Shown one piece after another: positions 27,494 to 37,068 of a DNA stretch of 64,000 nt. The first letter of the stretch is position 1, and every line of letters starts with the position of its first letter. The translations under genes were made by a program, and so were the position numbers. The DNA lies in the NCBI GenBank assembly GCA_013215945.1, contig JABSOM010000002.1, positions 124,001 through 188,000 of the forward strand. Direction: 5' to 3'. The DNA is from Campylobacteraceae bacterium. GTDB taxonomy: Bacteria; Campylobacterota; Campylobacteria; Campylobacterales; Arcobacteraceae. Under the pieces are notes generated by a model. That model was not told where the DNA came from, ran no database searches, and saw nothing but the letters and a program-made list of their open reading frames with translations.

Positions 27494-28600
27494 TTATTTA
27501 CTTATTTGTACCCATGTTTTATTTTCATGAGAGAGCCATACGGCATCTATAACTTGGCTTACTTTTAAACCATCTTGAAACGTTGGCCAAGATGTACTTC
27601 CTGTTTCTATGGCTTCTAAAAAATCTCTGGCTTGAATAATTAATAAATCTTGATAACCCGTACCATGACCTGCTCCTTCACAAAACATTCCAAAATCTGG
27701 ATGAGTGGGACTTGCTAGAATTTTTTTAAAACCTTCATCTTTTTCATGCATTTTGTATAAATATAAAGCATTTTGATCTTCTTGGTCAAAACGCAGCGTT
27801 CCTTTTGTTCCTGTAATTTCATAAGAGAGTCCCATTTTTCTTCCAGCTGCTACTCTTGAGAAAGATAAGTGCCCCTTTACGCCATTTTCAAAGGTGCACA
27901 TAAATTGTGCTTGATCATCATTTAGATTATTTTGTATTTCCACTTTAGATTTGTCTTTTTCTCTTTTTACATCAATTTGGGCACATAATTCTTCAATGGG
28001 TCCAAGCAGATAATGCATGAGATTTACTAAATGCGGTGCTAAATCTCCCATCGTGCCATTTTCTTTGCCTTTGATTCTCCAGGTAGTTTTATGTTTAGGA
28101 TCGGCAAAAAAATCTTCTGAATGTTCTGCCCTTACATATAAAATATCTCCTAATTCTCCTTCATGTATGAGTTTTTTGGCATATTGAGTAAGAGGAGTTC
28201 TTATATAATTAAAACCAATTAAATTAACAACATTTAGTGTTTTTGCTGTTTGACTCATAATTCTAGCATCAGCAAGCGAAGCTCCTAAAGGTTTTTCGCA
28301 TAAAATGGGTTTTCCCAATTCAAAAGCAGCTAAAGCAATCTCTTTATGTGTATTTTGAGGACTTGCAATTATAATAGCATCTACTTTTGGATTATTAATA
28401 AGTTCTTGTATATTATTTGTATACGAAGAAAAGCCAAGTTCTTCTGCACTTTTTTTAGCACCTTCTAGGCTTGTAGTACATATCATTTCACAAATAGGGC
28501 GAAGTTGGGTATTAAAAACAGCACCTACTGCATGTAATGCAACTGCATGTCTTTTCCCCATATATCCACTGCCAATTAAACCAATGCCAATTGTTTTCAT
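27494..28600 (-). CDS. Gfo/Idh/MocA family oxidoreductase (inositol island)
   Basis: This protein of about 368 residues has a Rossmann motif GLIGSGYMGKRHA, the catalytic Lys in LCEKPLGAS and the catalytic His in GDLAPHLVNLMHYL. It resembles cyclitol and sugar dehydrogenases. ATG 28612 lacks a ribosome site, while GGAG lies six bases before ATG 28600, so I use the latter. It lies downstream of iolA with a hairpin in the gap, in an operon with iolA and an iolG paralogue. It probably oxidises an inositol isomer or derivative. Confidence 0.85.
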   Translation of the reverse strand: MKTIGIGLIGSGYMGKRHAVALHAVGAVFNTQLRPICEMICTTSLEGAKKSAEELGFSSYTNNIQELINNPKVDAIIIASPQNTHKEIALAAFELGKPILCEKPLGASLADARIMSQTAKTLNVVNLIGFNYIRTPLTQYAKKLIHEGELGDILYVRAEHSEDFFADPKHKTTWRIKGKENGTMGDLAPHLVNLMHYLLGPIEELCAQIDVKREKDKSKVEIQNNLNDDQAQFMCTFENGVKGHLSFSRVAAGRKMGLSYEITGTKGTLRFDQEDQNALYLYKMHEKDEGFKKILASPTHPDFGMFCEGAGHGTGYQDLLIIQARDFLEAIETGSTSWPTFQDGLKVSQVIDAVWLSHENKTWVQISK

Positions 28601-28661
28601 ACCATGCTCCATGTCTTAAATTATTGTTTATATAAAATGTTGTGTAGATTTGTTCTTGAGG

Positions 28662-28691
28662 AATACCTTAAAGCTTTCGCTTTAGGGTATT
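28662..28691 (-). terminator. Intergenic hairpin after iolA (attenuator or partial terminator)
   Basis: A 13-bp stem with one wobble pair (AATACCTTAAAGC with GCTTTAGGGTATT, loop TTTC) begins at the iolA stop codon. There is no T-run, so it more likely limits read-through or protects the upstream message than ends all transcripts. Confidence 0.45.
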
Positions 28692-30192
28692 ATTTTGAGT
28701 GATTTTCTTTAAAGTTAAAAGCAACTGCTTCATATTCTTCATCTTCAAACCATTTTTCAGTCACTGTTTTAGTTTCTGTATAAAAAGTCATGGCTTGTTT
28801 TCCATACGCATGAAGGTCTCCATAAAACGAACCTCTCCATCCTGTAAATGAGAAGAATGGTAAAGGTACAGGAATAGGAATATTAATACCAACTTGTCCT
28901 ACTAATACTTCTCTTCTAAATTTAGTAGCAGCTGCTCCACTTGAAGTGAAAATAGACGTACCATTTCCAAACATATTGTTATTGATAATATCTAAGGCTT
29001 CATTTAAGCTTTGTGGCTCTAAAATAGAAATAACAGGACCAAATATCTCTGCTTTGTATATATCCATATCTACTTTTACATCTCTAAAAACAGTAGGTCC
29101 AATCCAATTTCCATTTGGGTATCCTTCAACTGTTGCGCCTCTTCCATCTAAAACCAGATTAGCACCTTCTTTTACACCTTGTGCAATTAAATCTTCTACT
29201 CTGTTTTGAGCTTTTCGCGTAATAATAGGACCGTAATCAGCACTTTTATCATTCCAAGCACCGGGTTTTACTTTTGATAAGCGCTCTACTAATTCAGGAA
29301 TCCACTCTTTAGCAGATCCTACAAATAATGCAACTGAAATAGCCATACATCGTTGACCTGCTGCTCCCATTGATGCTCCTACCAGTGCATTTAATACATT
29401 TTCTTTATTTGCATCTGGCATAATAACCATATGATTTTTAGCTCCAACTAAAGCCTGAGCTCTTTTTAAATTAGCCGTAGCACGTGAATAAATATATCCT
29501 CCAACAGCAGGACTTCCTACAAAAGAATAAGAACGTACTAAATCATGATCTAATAACATATCAACCTGTTCTTTTTGTCCATGAACAACTTGTAAAATAT
29601 CTTTAGGTGCTCCTGCTTCATATAAAAGTTCTGCTAATCTTAATGCTGTATTAGGAACCATTTCTGAAGGTTTTAAAATAAATGCATTTCCTGCTACTAT
29701 TGATAAGGGAAACATCCATAAAGGAATCATTCCTGGAAAATTAAAAGGTGTAATTCCAGCACACACTCCAATAGCTTGTTTATAAGAATAGGTATTTACT
29801 TTATTTGCAACATTTTCAATGGTTTCTCCCATTAATAATGTAGGAGCAGAACACGCAAACTCAATCACTTCATATCCTCTTACTAAATCCCCTTTTGCAT
29901 CATCAAAGGTTTTTCCTGATTCTTCGCAAAGAATTGTTGCTAATTCTTCCATATTGTCTTTCACTAAAGCTTGATATTTAAGCATTACTCTTGTTCGTGT
30001 CATAACAGGAGTAAATCTCCATAATAAATATGCTTTATGCGCTTTTTGGACAGCATCATCTATTTCGCTTTCTAACATACAAGGTACTTTTCCTATAACT
30101 TCATTGGTTAAAGGTGATACCATATCTACATAATTATTGGTTTTACTTTCTACTAACTCTCCGCTTATTAAAGCTTTTATTATTTTACTCAT
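28690..30192 (-). CDS. iolA: Malonate-semialdehyde / methylmalonate-semialdehyde dehydrogenase (acylating)
   Basis: This 500-residue CoA-acylating aldehyde dehydrogenase of the MmsA/IolA family has the Rossmann region with [27 protein letters not shown], and the catalytic Cys in [11 protein letters not shown]. The C-terminal [20 protein letters not shown] is diagnostic for the family, which lacks the general-base Glu of ordinary aldehyde dehydrogenases. It converts malonate semialdehyde to acetyl-CoA and CO2, the final step of inositol degradation. AGGAGAG precedes the ATG. The neighbours are an isomerase gene (8-base gap) and an iolG paralogue. Confidence 0.93.
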   Translation of the reverse strand: MSKIIKALISGELVESKTNNYVDMVSPLTNEVIGKVPCMLESEIDDAVQKAHKAYLLWRFTPVMTRTRVMLKYQALVKDNMEELATILCEESGKTFDDAKGDLVRGYEVIEFACSAPTLLMGETIENVANKVNTYSYKQAIGVCAGITPFNFPGMIPLWMFPLSIVAGNAFILKPSEMVPNTALRLAELLYEAGAPKDILQVVHGQKEQVDMLLDHDLVRSYSFVGSPAVGGYIYSRATANLKRAQALVGAKNHMVIMPDANKENVLNALVGASMGAAGQRCMAISVALFVGSAKEWIPELVERLSKVKPGAWNDKSADYGPIITRKAQNRVEDLIAQGVKEGANLVLDGRGATVEGYPNGNWIGPTVFRDVKVDMDIYKAEIFGPVISILEPQSLNEALDIINNNMFGNGTSIFTSSGAAATKFRREVLVGQVGINIPIPVPLPFFSFTGWRGSFYGDLHAYGKQAMTFYTETKTVTEKWFEDEEYEAVAFNFKENHSK

Positions 30193-30200
30193 TTTCTCTC

Positions 30201-30980
30201 CTATAAATTTATAATTTCATTTATTGCTATTTTCGAATTTATTTTTGGGAATAATTCAAAACCAATGGGTATATCTGCATACAATTCTCTTAATGTTTTT
30301 GAGACATTAGAAAAGTTAATTTCTCCTGTACCTGGTTCTGCCCTTCCTGGGGCATCTGCTATATGAATGTAAGCAATTTCTTTTTGATACTGTTTTAAAG
30401 TAGAAATAATATTGCCTTCATTTATTTGCATATGATACATATCGTATAAAACTTTTATAAAATCACAAGATACTTCTTTTATAATATGCGCTGCATCTTT
30501 GGTATGTTTTAAAGCATTTCCATAATGATCTTCATGAATATTTAAAGCTTCTAAAACCAAACAAATACCAGAGTTTTGTACCTCATTTTTTAACATTTTT
30601 AATGTTTCTATCATTGTTAAGGTTCGCTCTTCTTCGTTTAGTTCAAGATAATGATTGATAACTACTCCTCCATCTCCTAAAGCATTTGAGTGAATCACAA
30701 TGTTTTTACAGGATAAAAATTTTGCTACTTTAATTGCTTCTTTGATATCATTTATATAAACATCTTGTTCTTTTTTGTCAATAAGTGAGTATCTATAATC
30801 TCCTGTAAAACTAGCCAGTTTTAAAGAATACTTTTTTAACAAGTCTTTAATCTTTGTAATATCTTTGTCATGATGTGTCCAAAACTCAACATAAGCAAAA
30901 CCATATTTTTTTGCAAGAAAAAAACGATCATAAAAATCAACTTCTGTAAATATAGTTTCTAAGCATATGGATTTTTTCAT
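30201..30980 (-). CDS. TIM-barrel sugar isomerase/epimerase (hydroxypyruvate-isomerase-like)
   Basis: This 259-residue AP-endonuclease-2 type TIM barrel has metal ligands in [20 protein letters not shown] and [10 protein letters not shown], then EPGTGEINF. The YDMYHMQ and [12 protein letters not shown] motifs match hydroxypyruvate isomerase (Hyi) and related ketose isomerases, rather than IolE, which is encoded elsewhere in the island. It may interconvert inosose isomers (IolI-like) or isomerise an open-chain intermediate. It is in an operon between iolA and the iolG paralogue with 8-9 base gaps. Confidence 0.8.
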   Translation of the reverse strand: MKKSICLETIFTEVDFYDRFFLAKKYGFAYVEFWTHHDKDITKIKDLLKKYSLKLASFTGDYRYSLIDKKEQDVYINDIKEAIKVAKFLSCKNIVIHSNALGDGGVVINHYLELNEEERTLTMIETLKMLKNEVQNSGICLVLEALNIHEDHYGNALKHTKDAAHIIKEVSCDFIKVLYDMYHMQINEGNIISTLKQYQKEIAYIHIADAPGRAEPGTGEINFSNVSKTLRELYADIPIGFELFPKINSKIAINEIINL

Positions 30981-30989
30981 CTTCTTCCT

Positions 30990-32006
30990 TTATTTTACTT
31001 CTGAAAGTTTAACGGGTCTGTTCTCTAAATAAGACTTCATAGCAGCTTTTGCAGCATACAAAGCCTGTAAAGAATCATTACAACCTGTTAGTGGTTCTTT
31101 GTTTTCATTAATACAATCAATAAAATGTTCTGTTTCTTTAATATAGGCGTGTTTATAACGTTCTAAGATTAAGTATTGAGGTTTTTCTTCAATAACTCCA
31201 TATCCTGTATATATTTTTGCTTTACTTTGTAATTCGTTTGAGGTTGTTACCATTCCTAAAGAACCATGAACTTCGATTCTTTGATCATAACCGTAGGTAG
31301 CTCTTCTTGAATTATCAATCATACATAAGGTACCATTTGCTAAGCGTAAGGTAAGCGTTGCAGTATCAATGTCATCGTATTCTTTGATAGCATCATCAAT
31401 TAACACCGCACCCATGGCATAAACTTCAACAATTTCAGATTTGCTTAAATAACGAATCATATCAAAGTCATCGACTGTCATATCAAAGAACAGACCTCCT
31501 GAGTTTTTTAAATATTCCATAGATGGAAAATCAGGATCTCTTGACGTTATTTTAATAACTTGTGGTTCTCCAATTTTTCCTTTTATAACAGCATCTCTTA
31601 CAGAATTAAAATTATTATCAAAACGTTTGTTTAATCCCACAATAAATTTAGAGTCACTGTTCTCTAAAACACTCATTAATTCTTTTATATTTTCCACACT
31701 CTTTGATAAATTTTCTTCACAAAAAGTATGTTTATTCGCTTTAATACAATCAATAGATATTCTGGTTAAATCATCAATATGTGTACATACATATATGATA
31801 TCAAGTAAGGGATCTTTTAGCATTTCTTTATAATCGCTATATTTATCTCTTATTCCATATTTTTTTATAAGTGTTTTTGCATCTTGATTAAATTCTAAAT
31901 CACATACTGCTTTGACTTTTGCAGATGATACATGTTCTGATATAAGCTGTAAATGTTCTTGTCCCATTCGTCCAAGCCCAACTATACCTATTTTATATAT
32001 TTTCAT
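30990..32006 (-). CDS. IolG-like Gfo/Idh protein lacking catalytic Lys and His
   Basis: This 338-residue protein is close to inositol 2-dehydrogenase in length and sequence: GLGRMGQEH in the Rossmann fold, the YGYDQRIEVHGSLGM strand and the C-terminal SLQALYAAKAAMKS. However, the EKP catalytic motif is changed to EEN (CEENLSKS, so Lys is replaced by Glu). The normal DMTIHDFDM reads DMTVDDFDM, so the catalytic His is replaced by Asp. The intact homologue on the other strand keeps both residues. It may be a regulatory or altered-function paralogue. It is the first gene of the minus-strand operon, with AAGGA before the ATG. Confidence 0.88.
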   Translation of the reverse strand: MKIYKIGIVGLGRMGQEHLQLISEHVSSAKVKAVCDLEFNQDAKTLIKKYGIRDKYSDYKEMLKDPLLDIIYVCTHIDDLTRISIDCIKANKHTFCEENLSKSVENIKELMSVLENSDSKFIVGLNKRFDNNFNSVRDAVIKGKIGEPQVIKITSRDPDFPSMEYLKNSGGLFFDMTVDDFDMIRYLSKSEIVEVYAMGAVLIDDAIKEYDDIDTATLTLRLANGTLCMIDNSRRATYGYDQRIEVHGSLGMVTTSNELQSKAKIYTGYGVIEEKPQYLILERYKHAYIKETEHFIDCINENKEPLTGCNDSLQALYAAKAAMKSYLENRPVKLSEVK

Positions 32007-32124
32007 GAAAATCCTTTTAATCTTATTATATATAGGAGAGGCAAAATGCTTACTTATACTTTCGGTTATTTATCTTAAAAGAGTAAATACTTCTACCGAT
32101 ATAAAACTAAGAAAACTATAAGCT

Positions 32125-32138
32125 ATTTTGAACAAAAT
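32125..32138. promoter_or_regulatory. Operator-like palindrome, copy near the minus-strand operon
   Basis: ATTTTGAACAAAAT is a perfect palindrome (ATTTTG-2-CAAAAT). The extended 17-base sequence (read on the minus strand as TACATTTTGTTCAAAAT) recurs on the plus strand near the other operon. It lies about 120 bases from the iolG-paralogue start. It is likely the binding site of the pathway's unseen regulator. Confidence 0.6.
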
Positions 32139-32204
32139 GTATAGAGTTTTTTTAAATATACTTAATAAATGGCATTATGTGTTACTTAAGTACTCATAAT
32201 TGAT

Positions 32205-32241
32205 GATATAAATATTTTTAATACAAAAAAATATTTATATC
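32205..32241. repeat. Perfect 15-bp inverted repeat in the divergent control region
   Basis: GATATAAATATTTTT (32205-32219) and AAAAATATTTATATC (32227-32241) are exact inverted copies around a 7-base spacer. It sits mid-way in the 360-base gap between the two inositol operons. It could insulate the two promoters as a bidirectional terminator or bind a dimeric protein. Confidence 0.6.
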
Positions 32242-32265
32242 TTAATTAATGTTACGTTATTACCC

Positions 32266-32292
32266 ATAATTACAACTTTTTATTGTAATTAT
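32266..32292. repeat. Perfect 10-bp inverted repeat in the divergent control region
   Basis: ATAATTACAA (32266-32275) and TTGTAATTAT (32283-32292) are exact inverted copies around CTTTTTA. It lies 14 bases from the second operator palindrome, upstream of the plus-strand operon. Confidence 0.5.
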
Positions 32293-32306
32293 AAAAAACT
32301 ATGTAC

Positions 32307-32320
32307 ATTTTGTTCAAAAT
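32307..32320. promoter_or_regulatory. Operator-like palindrome, copy near the plus-strand operon
   Basis: ATTTTGTTCAAAAT matches the 32125 palindrome in the opposite orientation, and the shared core extends to TACATTTTGTTCAAAAT. Flanks ATGTA and TACAT extend the dyad with a one-base offset. It lies about 46 bases before the start of the binding-protein gene, where it would overlap the promoter. Confidence 0.6.
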
Positions 32321-32366
32321 TACATAAACTTGAATATGTTGAAAAACAAAATTAAAGGAGTCGACT

Positions 32367-33272
32367 ATGTTAAAGAAAGTTATATGTGGATTGTTATGTG
32401 CATCTAGTTTAATTCTTGCAAAAGATATTAATATTGCTGTTGTTACTCATGGATCTGATACCGATGGTTTTTGGTCTGTTGTTAAAAATGGTGTTAACAA
32501 TGCAACTAAAGATATGGGTGTTAATGTAAATTATAGAAACCCTGCATCAGGAGATTTAACTGAAATGGCCAGATTAATTACTGCCGCTATTGCTAAAAGA
32601 CCTGATGGTTTAGTAGTTACTATTCCTGATTCAAATGCTTTAGGTGGAGCGATTAAAAAAGCAATTAAATTAGGAATCCCAGTTATTACCATTAATTCAG
32701 GTGGTGCTTATGGAAAAGAGATTGGTGCTTTAATGCATATTGGACAATCTGAGTACGATGCTGGACTACAAGCAGGTAAAAAAGCTAAAAAAGCGGGAGT
32801 TAAAACATTTATTTGTATTAACCAAGAAATTACAAATATTTCTTTAGAGCAAAGATGTCAAGGTTTTGCAGATGCTTTAGGTGTTAAGAATAATATGTTA
32901 GATGTTGGAGTTGATCCTGCTGAAATTGAAAGGAAAGTTAAACCAAGATTGAAAGATTATGATGCAGTTTTAGCTTTAGGACCAGTTGCGGCTTCTCCTA
33001 CAATGAGAGCAGTTAAAAAAGCAAGACTTGGTAGACATATATATTTTGTTAGTTTTGATTTAAGTAAAGATATTATCAAAGGAATTAAAGATGGTGTGAT
33101 TGATTTTGCAATTGACCAACAACAATACCTTCAAGGATATATGCCAATCGTTGTATTAACTCAAATGGCTAAATATGGGGTATTACAAAGTGGAGATATT
33201 AATTCAGGTCCTGGATATGTTACGAAAGCAAATGTTTCTAATGTTGAAAAATACGCAGGTAAATACAGATAA
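32367..33272 (+). CDS. Sugar/inositol ABC transporter periplasmic binding protein
   Basis: This 301-residue type-1 periplasmic binding protein of the ribose/inositol group has a signal peptide at residues 1-18 (cleavage after LILA) and then DINIAVVTHGSDTDGFWSVV, ITAAIAKRPDGLVVTIPDS and YFVSFDLSKDIIKGI. It captures the sugar or cyclitol in the periplasm for the permease and ATPase encoded next. By context the ligand is probably myo-inositol or a relative, as for IbpA-type proteins. AAAGGAG precedes the ATG. A stable hairpin follows its stop, as is common after binding-protein genes. Confidence 0.9.
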   Translation: MLKKVICGLLCASSLILAKDINIAVVTHGSDTDGFWSVVKNGVNNATKDMGVNVNYRNPASGDLTEMARLITAAIAKRPDGLVVTIPDSNALGGAIKKAIKLGIPVITINSGGAYGKEIGALMHIGQSEYDAGLQAGKKAKKAGVKTFICINQEITNISLEQRCQGFADALGVKNNMLDVGVDPAEIERKVKPRLKDYDAVLALGPVAASPTMRAVKKARLGRHIYFVSFDLSKDIIKGIKDGVIDFAIDQQQYLQGYMPIVVLTQMAKYGVLQSGDINSGPGYVTKANVSNVEKYAGKYR

Positions 33273-33283
33273 ATATAATATAA

Positions 33284-33307
33284 AAAACTAGGAGTAATCC
33301 TAGTTTT
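33284..33307 (+). terminator. Hairpin with GUAA tetraloop after the binding-protein gene
   Basis: A perfect 10-bp stem (AAAACTAGGA with TCCTAGTTTT) closes a GTAA loop of the GNRA class, 12 bases past the stop. It probably acts as a 3' stabiliser or partial terminator, yielding excess binding protein over permease. Confidence 0.6.
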
Positions 33308-33322
33308 ATGAAGGGATAAAGA

Positions 33323-34402
33323 ATGGCTGATGAACGATTAGGAACAGAGAGTTTATATTCAAGAATATTAAAAAAACCAGAATTTACTTCAGTAGTTGGG
33401 GTATTAGGGGTGTTTTTAGTATTTTTTATGATTGCAGAAGATGCAATGTTTACATTAGAAGGTGTTTTGTCATGGACAGAGCAAGCAGCACTAATTGGAA
33501 TAATTGCAGTTGGAGCTTGTTTATTAATGATAGGTGGAGAGTTTGACTTATCAGTAGGTTCAATGATTGGATTTTCTGGAATTATAATGGCAATTATGAC
33601 AGTAGAATATGGGATTCCTGCTTGGATTTCTATTATTACTGCGTTTATTATTGCGAGTGGAATAGGGTTTTTAAATGGATATATAGTTGTTAAAACAAAA
33701 TTACCCTCATTTATTGTTACCTTAGCTTCTTTATTTATTTTAAGAGGACTTACGGTTGCAATTTCAAGATTATTAACGGATCAAACTTTAGTTGGTGGAG
33801 TTAAAGAAGCCTCAGAGGGAGATTGGTTAGCTTCATTATTTGGAGGAGAAGCTTTTACAGGTTTATTTACTTATTTTGCTGAAATGGGAATGATTGCTAC
33901 TTATGATGATGGTACACCTGTTGTTACTGGTATTAAAATGTTATTGGTATGGTGGATTGCACTTACTGTTATTGGTGTAGTTATTTTACGATTAACAAAA
34001 TATGGAAATTGGATTTATGCTACTGGTGGAGATGAACAAGCTTCTAAGAATATGGGAGTTCCAACAGATAAAGTAAAGATTCTATTATTTATGGGAACAG
34101 CTGTTTGTGCTACTATTTTTGCAGCGTGTCAAGTATTTGATTATGGATCAGCAGATGCACAAAGAGGTTTGTTAAAAGAATTTGAAGCCATTATTGCAGT
34201 TGTTATGGGTGGAGCATTATTAACAGGTGGATATGGAACCGTAATTGGTGCATCATTGGGTGCTTTAATCTTTGGAATTGTAAATATTGGTATTTCATAT
34301 ACTTCTATTGATAGTGATTGGTTTAGAGTATTTTTAGGACTGATGTTATTGGGTGCTGTTATGTTAAGTAATAGTGTCAGAAAAAAGATTATGAGAAGTT
34401 AA
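33323..34402 (+). CDS. Sugar/inositol ABC transporter permease (RbsC family)
   Basis: This 359-residue membrane protein has about 8-10 helices. It shows the RbsC-family stretches [38 protein letters not shown] and [20 protein letters not shown], then [20 protein letters not shown]. It is slightly longer than RbsC because of an extra periplasmic insert around residues 155-200. It forms the membrane channel of the importer with the upstream binding protein and the downstream ATPase. Its TAA overlaps the ATG of the ATPase gene (TAATG). Confidence 0.9.
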   Translation: MADERLGTESLYSRILKKPEFTSVVGVLGVFLVFFMIAEDAMFTLEGVLSWTEQAALIGIIAVGACLLMIGGEFDLSVGSMIGFSGIIMAIMTVEYGIPAWISIITAFIIASGIGFLNGYIVVKTKLPSFIVTLASLFILRGLTVAISRLLTDQTLVGGVKEASEGDWLASLFGGEAFTGLFTYFAEMGMIATYDDGTPVVTGIKMLLVWWIALTVIGVVILRLTKYGNWIYATGGDEQASKNMGVPTDKVKILLFMGTAVCATIFAACQVFDYGSADAQRGLLKEFEAIIAVVMGGALLTGGYGTVIGASLGALIFGIVNIGISYTSIDSDWFRVFLGLMLLGAVMLSNSVRKKIMRS

Positions 34403-35199
34403 TGATGAGAACGCCAATTATACAAATTAAAGACGTAAAAAAACGTTTTGGGAATGTTATTGCATTAAATGGAATTTCAATGGATCTTTATCCTGGGGAA
34501 GTAATGTGTTTATTAGGTGACAATGGTGCGGGTAAATCTACTTTAATTAAAACACTTGCAGGCGTTCATCCTAAAACATCTGGAGAATACAAAATAGATG
34601 GAAAAGATGTTGTAGATCCAAGTCCTGAAAAACTGTTAAATGCAGGAATTGCTACGGTATACCAAGATTTATCTACTATTCCTTTGATGTCAATTTCAAG
34701 AAATTTTTTTCTTGGACGTGAAGATGTTATTGAAAAAAGATGGGGACCTATAAAAGTATTGGATTTTAAAAAAGCAGACAAAATAGCTTTTGATGCCATG
34801 AAAGAAATTGGTATTAATATTAGAGAAGCCTCTCAAGCTGTTGGAACACTTTCAGGTGGAGAAAGGCAGTGTTTAGCTATTGCAAAAGCTGTTTATTTTG
34901 GTGCCAAGGTACTTATCTTAGATGAACCTACATCAGCACTTGGGGTGGCACAATCTTCAATGGTTTTAAAATATATTTTACAAGCAAAAGCCAAGGGCCT
35001 AGCAGTTATTTTTATTACTCATAATGTGTATCATGCATTTGCAGTAGGAGATAGGTTTACTATTTTAAACAGAGGTCAAACCTTTGGAACGTATGATAAA
35101 GCTGGTGTAACAGTTGCAGAACTGCAAGAAAAAATGGCTGGTGGAAAAGTAATACAAGATTTAAGTGAAGAGTTAGGTGAAGACTCTAAAAACTTATAA
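34402..35199 (+). CDS. Sugar/inositol ABC transporter ATPase, single nucleotide-binding domain
   Basis: This 265-residue ATPase has Walker A (GDNGAGKST), the signature [14 protein letters not shown], Walker B ([11 protein letters not shown]) and the switch His in [10 protein letters not shown]. Most ribose-type importers use a fused two-domain ATPase of about 500 residues, while this one has a single domain and so must work as a homodimer. ATG at 34402 overlaps the permease stop. A second ATG follows at 34405. The iolD gene starts 21 bases downstream. Confidence 0.92.
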   Translation: MMRTPIIQIKDVKKRFGNVIALNGISMDLYPGEVMCLLGDNGAGKSTLIKTLAGVHPKTSGEYKIDGKDVVDPSPEKLLNAGIATVYQDLSTIPLMSISRNFFLGREDVIEKRWGPIKVLDFKKADKIAFDAMKEIGINIREASQAVGTLSGGERQCLAIAKAVYFGAKVLILDEPTSALGVAQSSMVLKYILQAKAKGLAVIFITHNVYHAFAVGDRFTILNRGQTFGTYDKAGVTVAELQEKMAGGKVIQDLSEELGEDSKNL

Positions 35200-35220
35200 G
35201 AAATAAGGAGAAGTAGAAGT

Positions 35221-37068
35221 ATGGGAACTATTAGATTAACGGTTGGACAAGCAATTATAAAATTCTTAAACAATCAATACATACAAACAGATACTGGGGT
35301 TCAAAAGTACATAAATGGTACTTTTGGAATCTTTGGACATGGAAATGTAACATGTATAGCAGAAGCTTTATATGACATAAAAGAGGAATTCCCTACATAC
35401 AGAGGACAAAATGAGCAATCAATGGCTTTAGCCGCCATTGCGTATGCAAGAGCAAAAAACAGAGAACAAATTATGCTTGTTACTACTTCAGTAGGACCAG
35501 GAGCAACCAATATGATTACTGCTGCTGGTGTTGCGTATACGAATTCTTTGCCTTTATTGATGTTAAGTGGAGATGTATTTGATAGTAGATTAAGCCACCC
35601 CGTACTTCAACAAATTGAAAATGAAAGAGATTCTACTTCAAGTGCTAGTGATTGTTTCAAAGCCATTACTAAGTACTGGGATAGAATAACTAATCCTGCT
35701 CAATTAATGCAGTCTTTGCCTCAAGCGATAGCTATGATGTTAGATCCACGTACATGTGGACCTGCATATATAGGCGTTTGTCAAGATACCCAAAGTATGG
35801 CATATGATTACCCTGAGTCTTTTTTTACTAAGAAAATACATAAACTAGTACGTAGCAGAGCAGATAAAGAAGAAATAAATGAAGCAGTTCGAATAATTAA
35901 AGCAGCAAAAAAACCAGTAATTATTGCAGGGGGTGGTGTTTTATTATCAAATGCAAGTGAAGTTTTAAATGATTTAGCCCTTCAATGCCAAATTCCTTAT
36001 GGTACAACGGTATCAGGAAAAACTGCTTTTTTAGCAAATGAAGAATTAAATATAGGTCCTGTTGGTGTTCCTGGAACTAAAGCAATCAATGTTTTACTTA
36101 ATGAAGCAGATGTTGTTATAAATATAGGTACACGTTTACAAGATTTTACAACTGGTTCATGGTCAATATTTAAAAATGAAGATGTAAAATTTGTATCAAT
36201 TAATGCTTCACGCTTTGATGCTATTAAACATAATAGTCATTGTGTTGTAGGCGATGCAAAAGAAATAATTAAAGAATTATGTGAAGAATTAAAAGATTAT
36301 AAAGCAGACATAAAATTAATTAACCAAGCAAAAGAAAATAAAAAAATTTATTTAAAATATGTAGAAGACAAAATTAATGAAAAAAATGAGATTCCTTCTT
36401 ATGCTAATGTAGTTGGAATTATTAATAAATTAGCCACGGGAAAAGACAGGGTAATTACAGCAGCTGGAGGATTACCTGGGGAAGTTAATACTATTTGGCA
36501 AAGCAAAGGTTTTAATACAATTGACAATGAGTATGGTTTTTCTTGTATGGGTTATGAAGTATCTGGTGGATATGGAAGCGCTATTGCGAATAAAGATGGA
36601 CAAAACATTGTATTTACAGGTGATGGCTCGTATATGATGCTTAATACTGAGATTTATTCTTCTGTATTATCTGGAGATAAAATGATTGTTATTGTTTGTG
36701 ATAATCAAGGGTATGCCGTTATCAATCGTCTACAAATAAATCAAGGAGCAGAGCCTTTTAATAATTTAATACAAGATTGTAAATTAGCAGGAGATCCTTT
36801 TGGAGTTGATTATGTACAACATGCCAAAGCTATGGGCGCAAATGGTGAATTTGTATCAAAAATTGAAGATTTAGAAGAAGCATATTTACGAGCAAAAGCC
36901 TCTTCAAAAACCTATATACTTCATATAGAAGTTTCAAAATATAATTGGAGCGAACATGGAGATGCTTGGTGGGAAGTAGGTGTGCCAGAAGTTTCAAAAA
37001 AAGAAAAAATTGTAGCAGCCAGAAAAAACTATGAAGAAAATGTAAAAGCACAAAGAAAAGGAGTATAG
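35221..37068 (+). CDS. iolD: 3D-(3,5/4)-trihydroxycyclohexane-1,2-dione acylhydrolase
   Basis: This 615-residue ThDP enzyme of the IolD family has the family N terminus GTFGIFGHGNVTCIAEAL and the cofactor-activating Glu in YRGQNEQSMALAAIA. The C-terminal ThDP site is GDGSYMMLNTEIYSSV, ending in CDNQGYAVINRLQ. It opens the cyclohexanedione ring to 5-deoxy-D-glucuronate, the last step of the ring part of inositol degradation. AAGGAG precedes the ATG. The iolE gene begins at the base after the stop, a strongly coupled pair. Confidence 0.95.
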   Translation: MGTIRLTVGQAIIKFLNNQYIQTDTGVQKYINGTFGIFGHGNVTCIAEALYDIKEEFPTYRGQNEQSMALAAIAYARAKNREQIMLVTTSVGPGATNMITAAGVAYTNSLPLLMLSGDVFDSRLSHPVLQQIENERDSTSSASDCFKAITKYWDRITNPAQLMQSLPQAIAMMLDPRTCGPAYIGVCQDTQSMAYDYPESFFTKKIHKLVRSRADKEEINEAVRIIKAAKKPVIIAGGGVLLSNASEVLNDLALQCQIPYGTTVSGKTAFLANEELNIGPVGVPGTKAINVLLNEADVVINIGTRLQDFTTGSWSIFKNEDVKFVSINASRFDAIKHNSHCVVGDAKEIIKELCEELKDYKADIKLINQAKENKKIYLKYVEDKINEKNEIPSYANVVGIINKLATGKDRVITAAGGLPGEVNTIWQSKGFNTIDNEYGFSCMGYEVSGGYGSAIANKDGQNIVFTGDGSYMMLNTEIYSSVLSGDKMIVIVCDNQGYAVINRLQINQGAEPFNNLIQDCKLAGDPFGVDYVQHAKAMGANGEFVSKIEDLEEAYLRAKASSKTYILHIEVSKYNWSEHGDAWWEVGVPEVSKKEKIVAARKNYEENVKAQRKGV

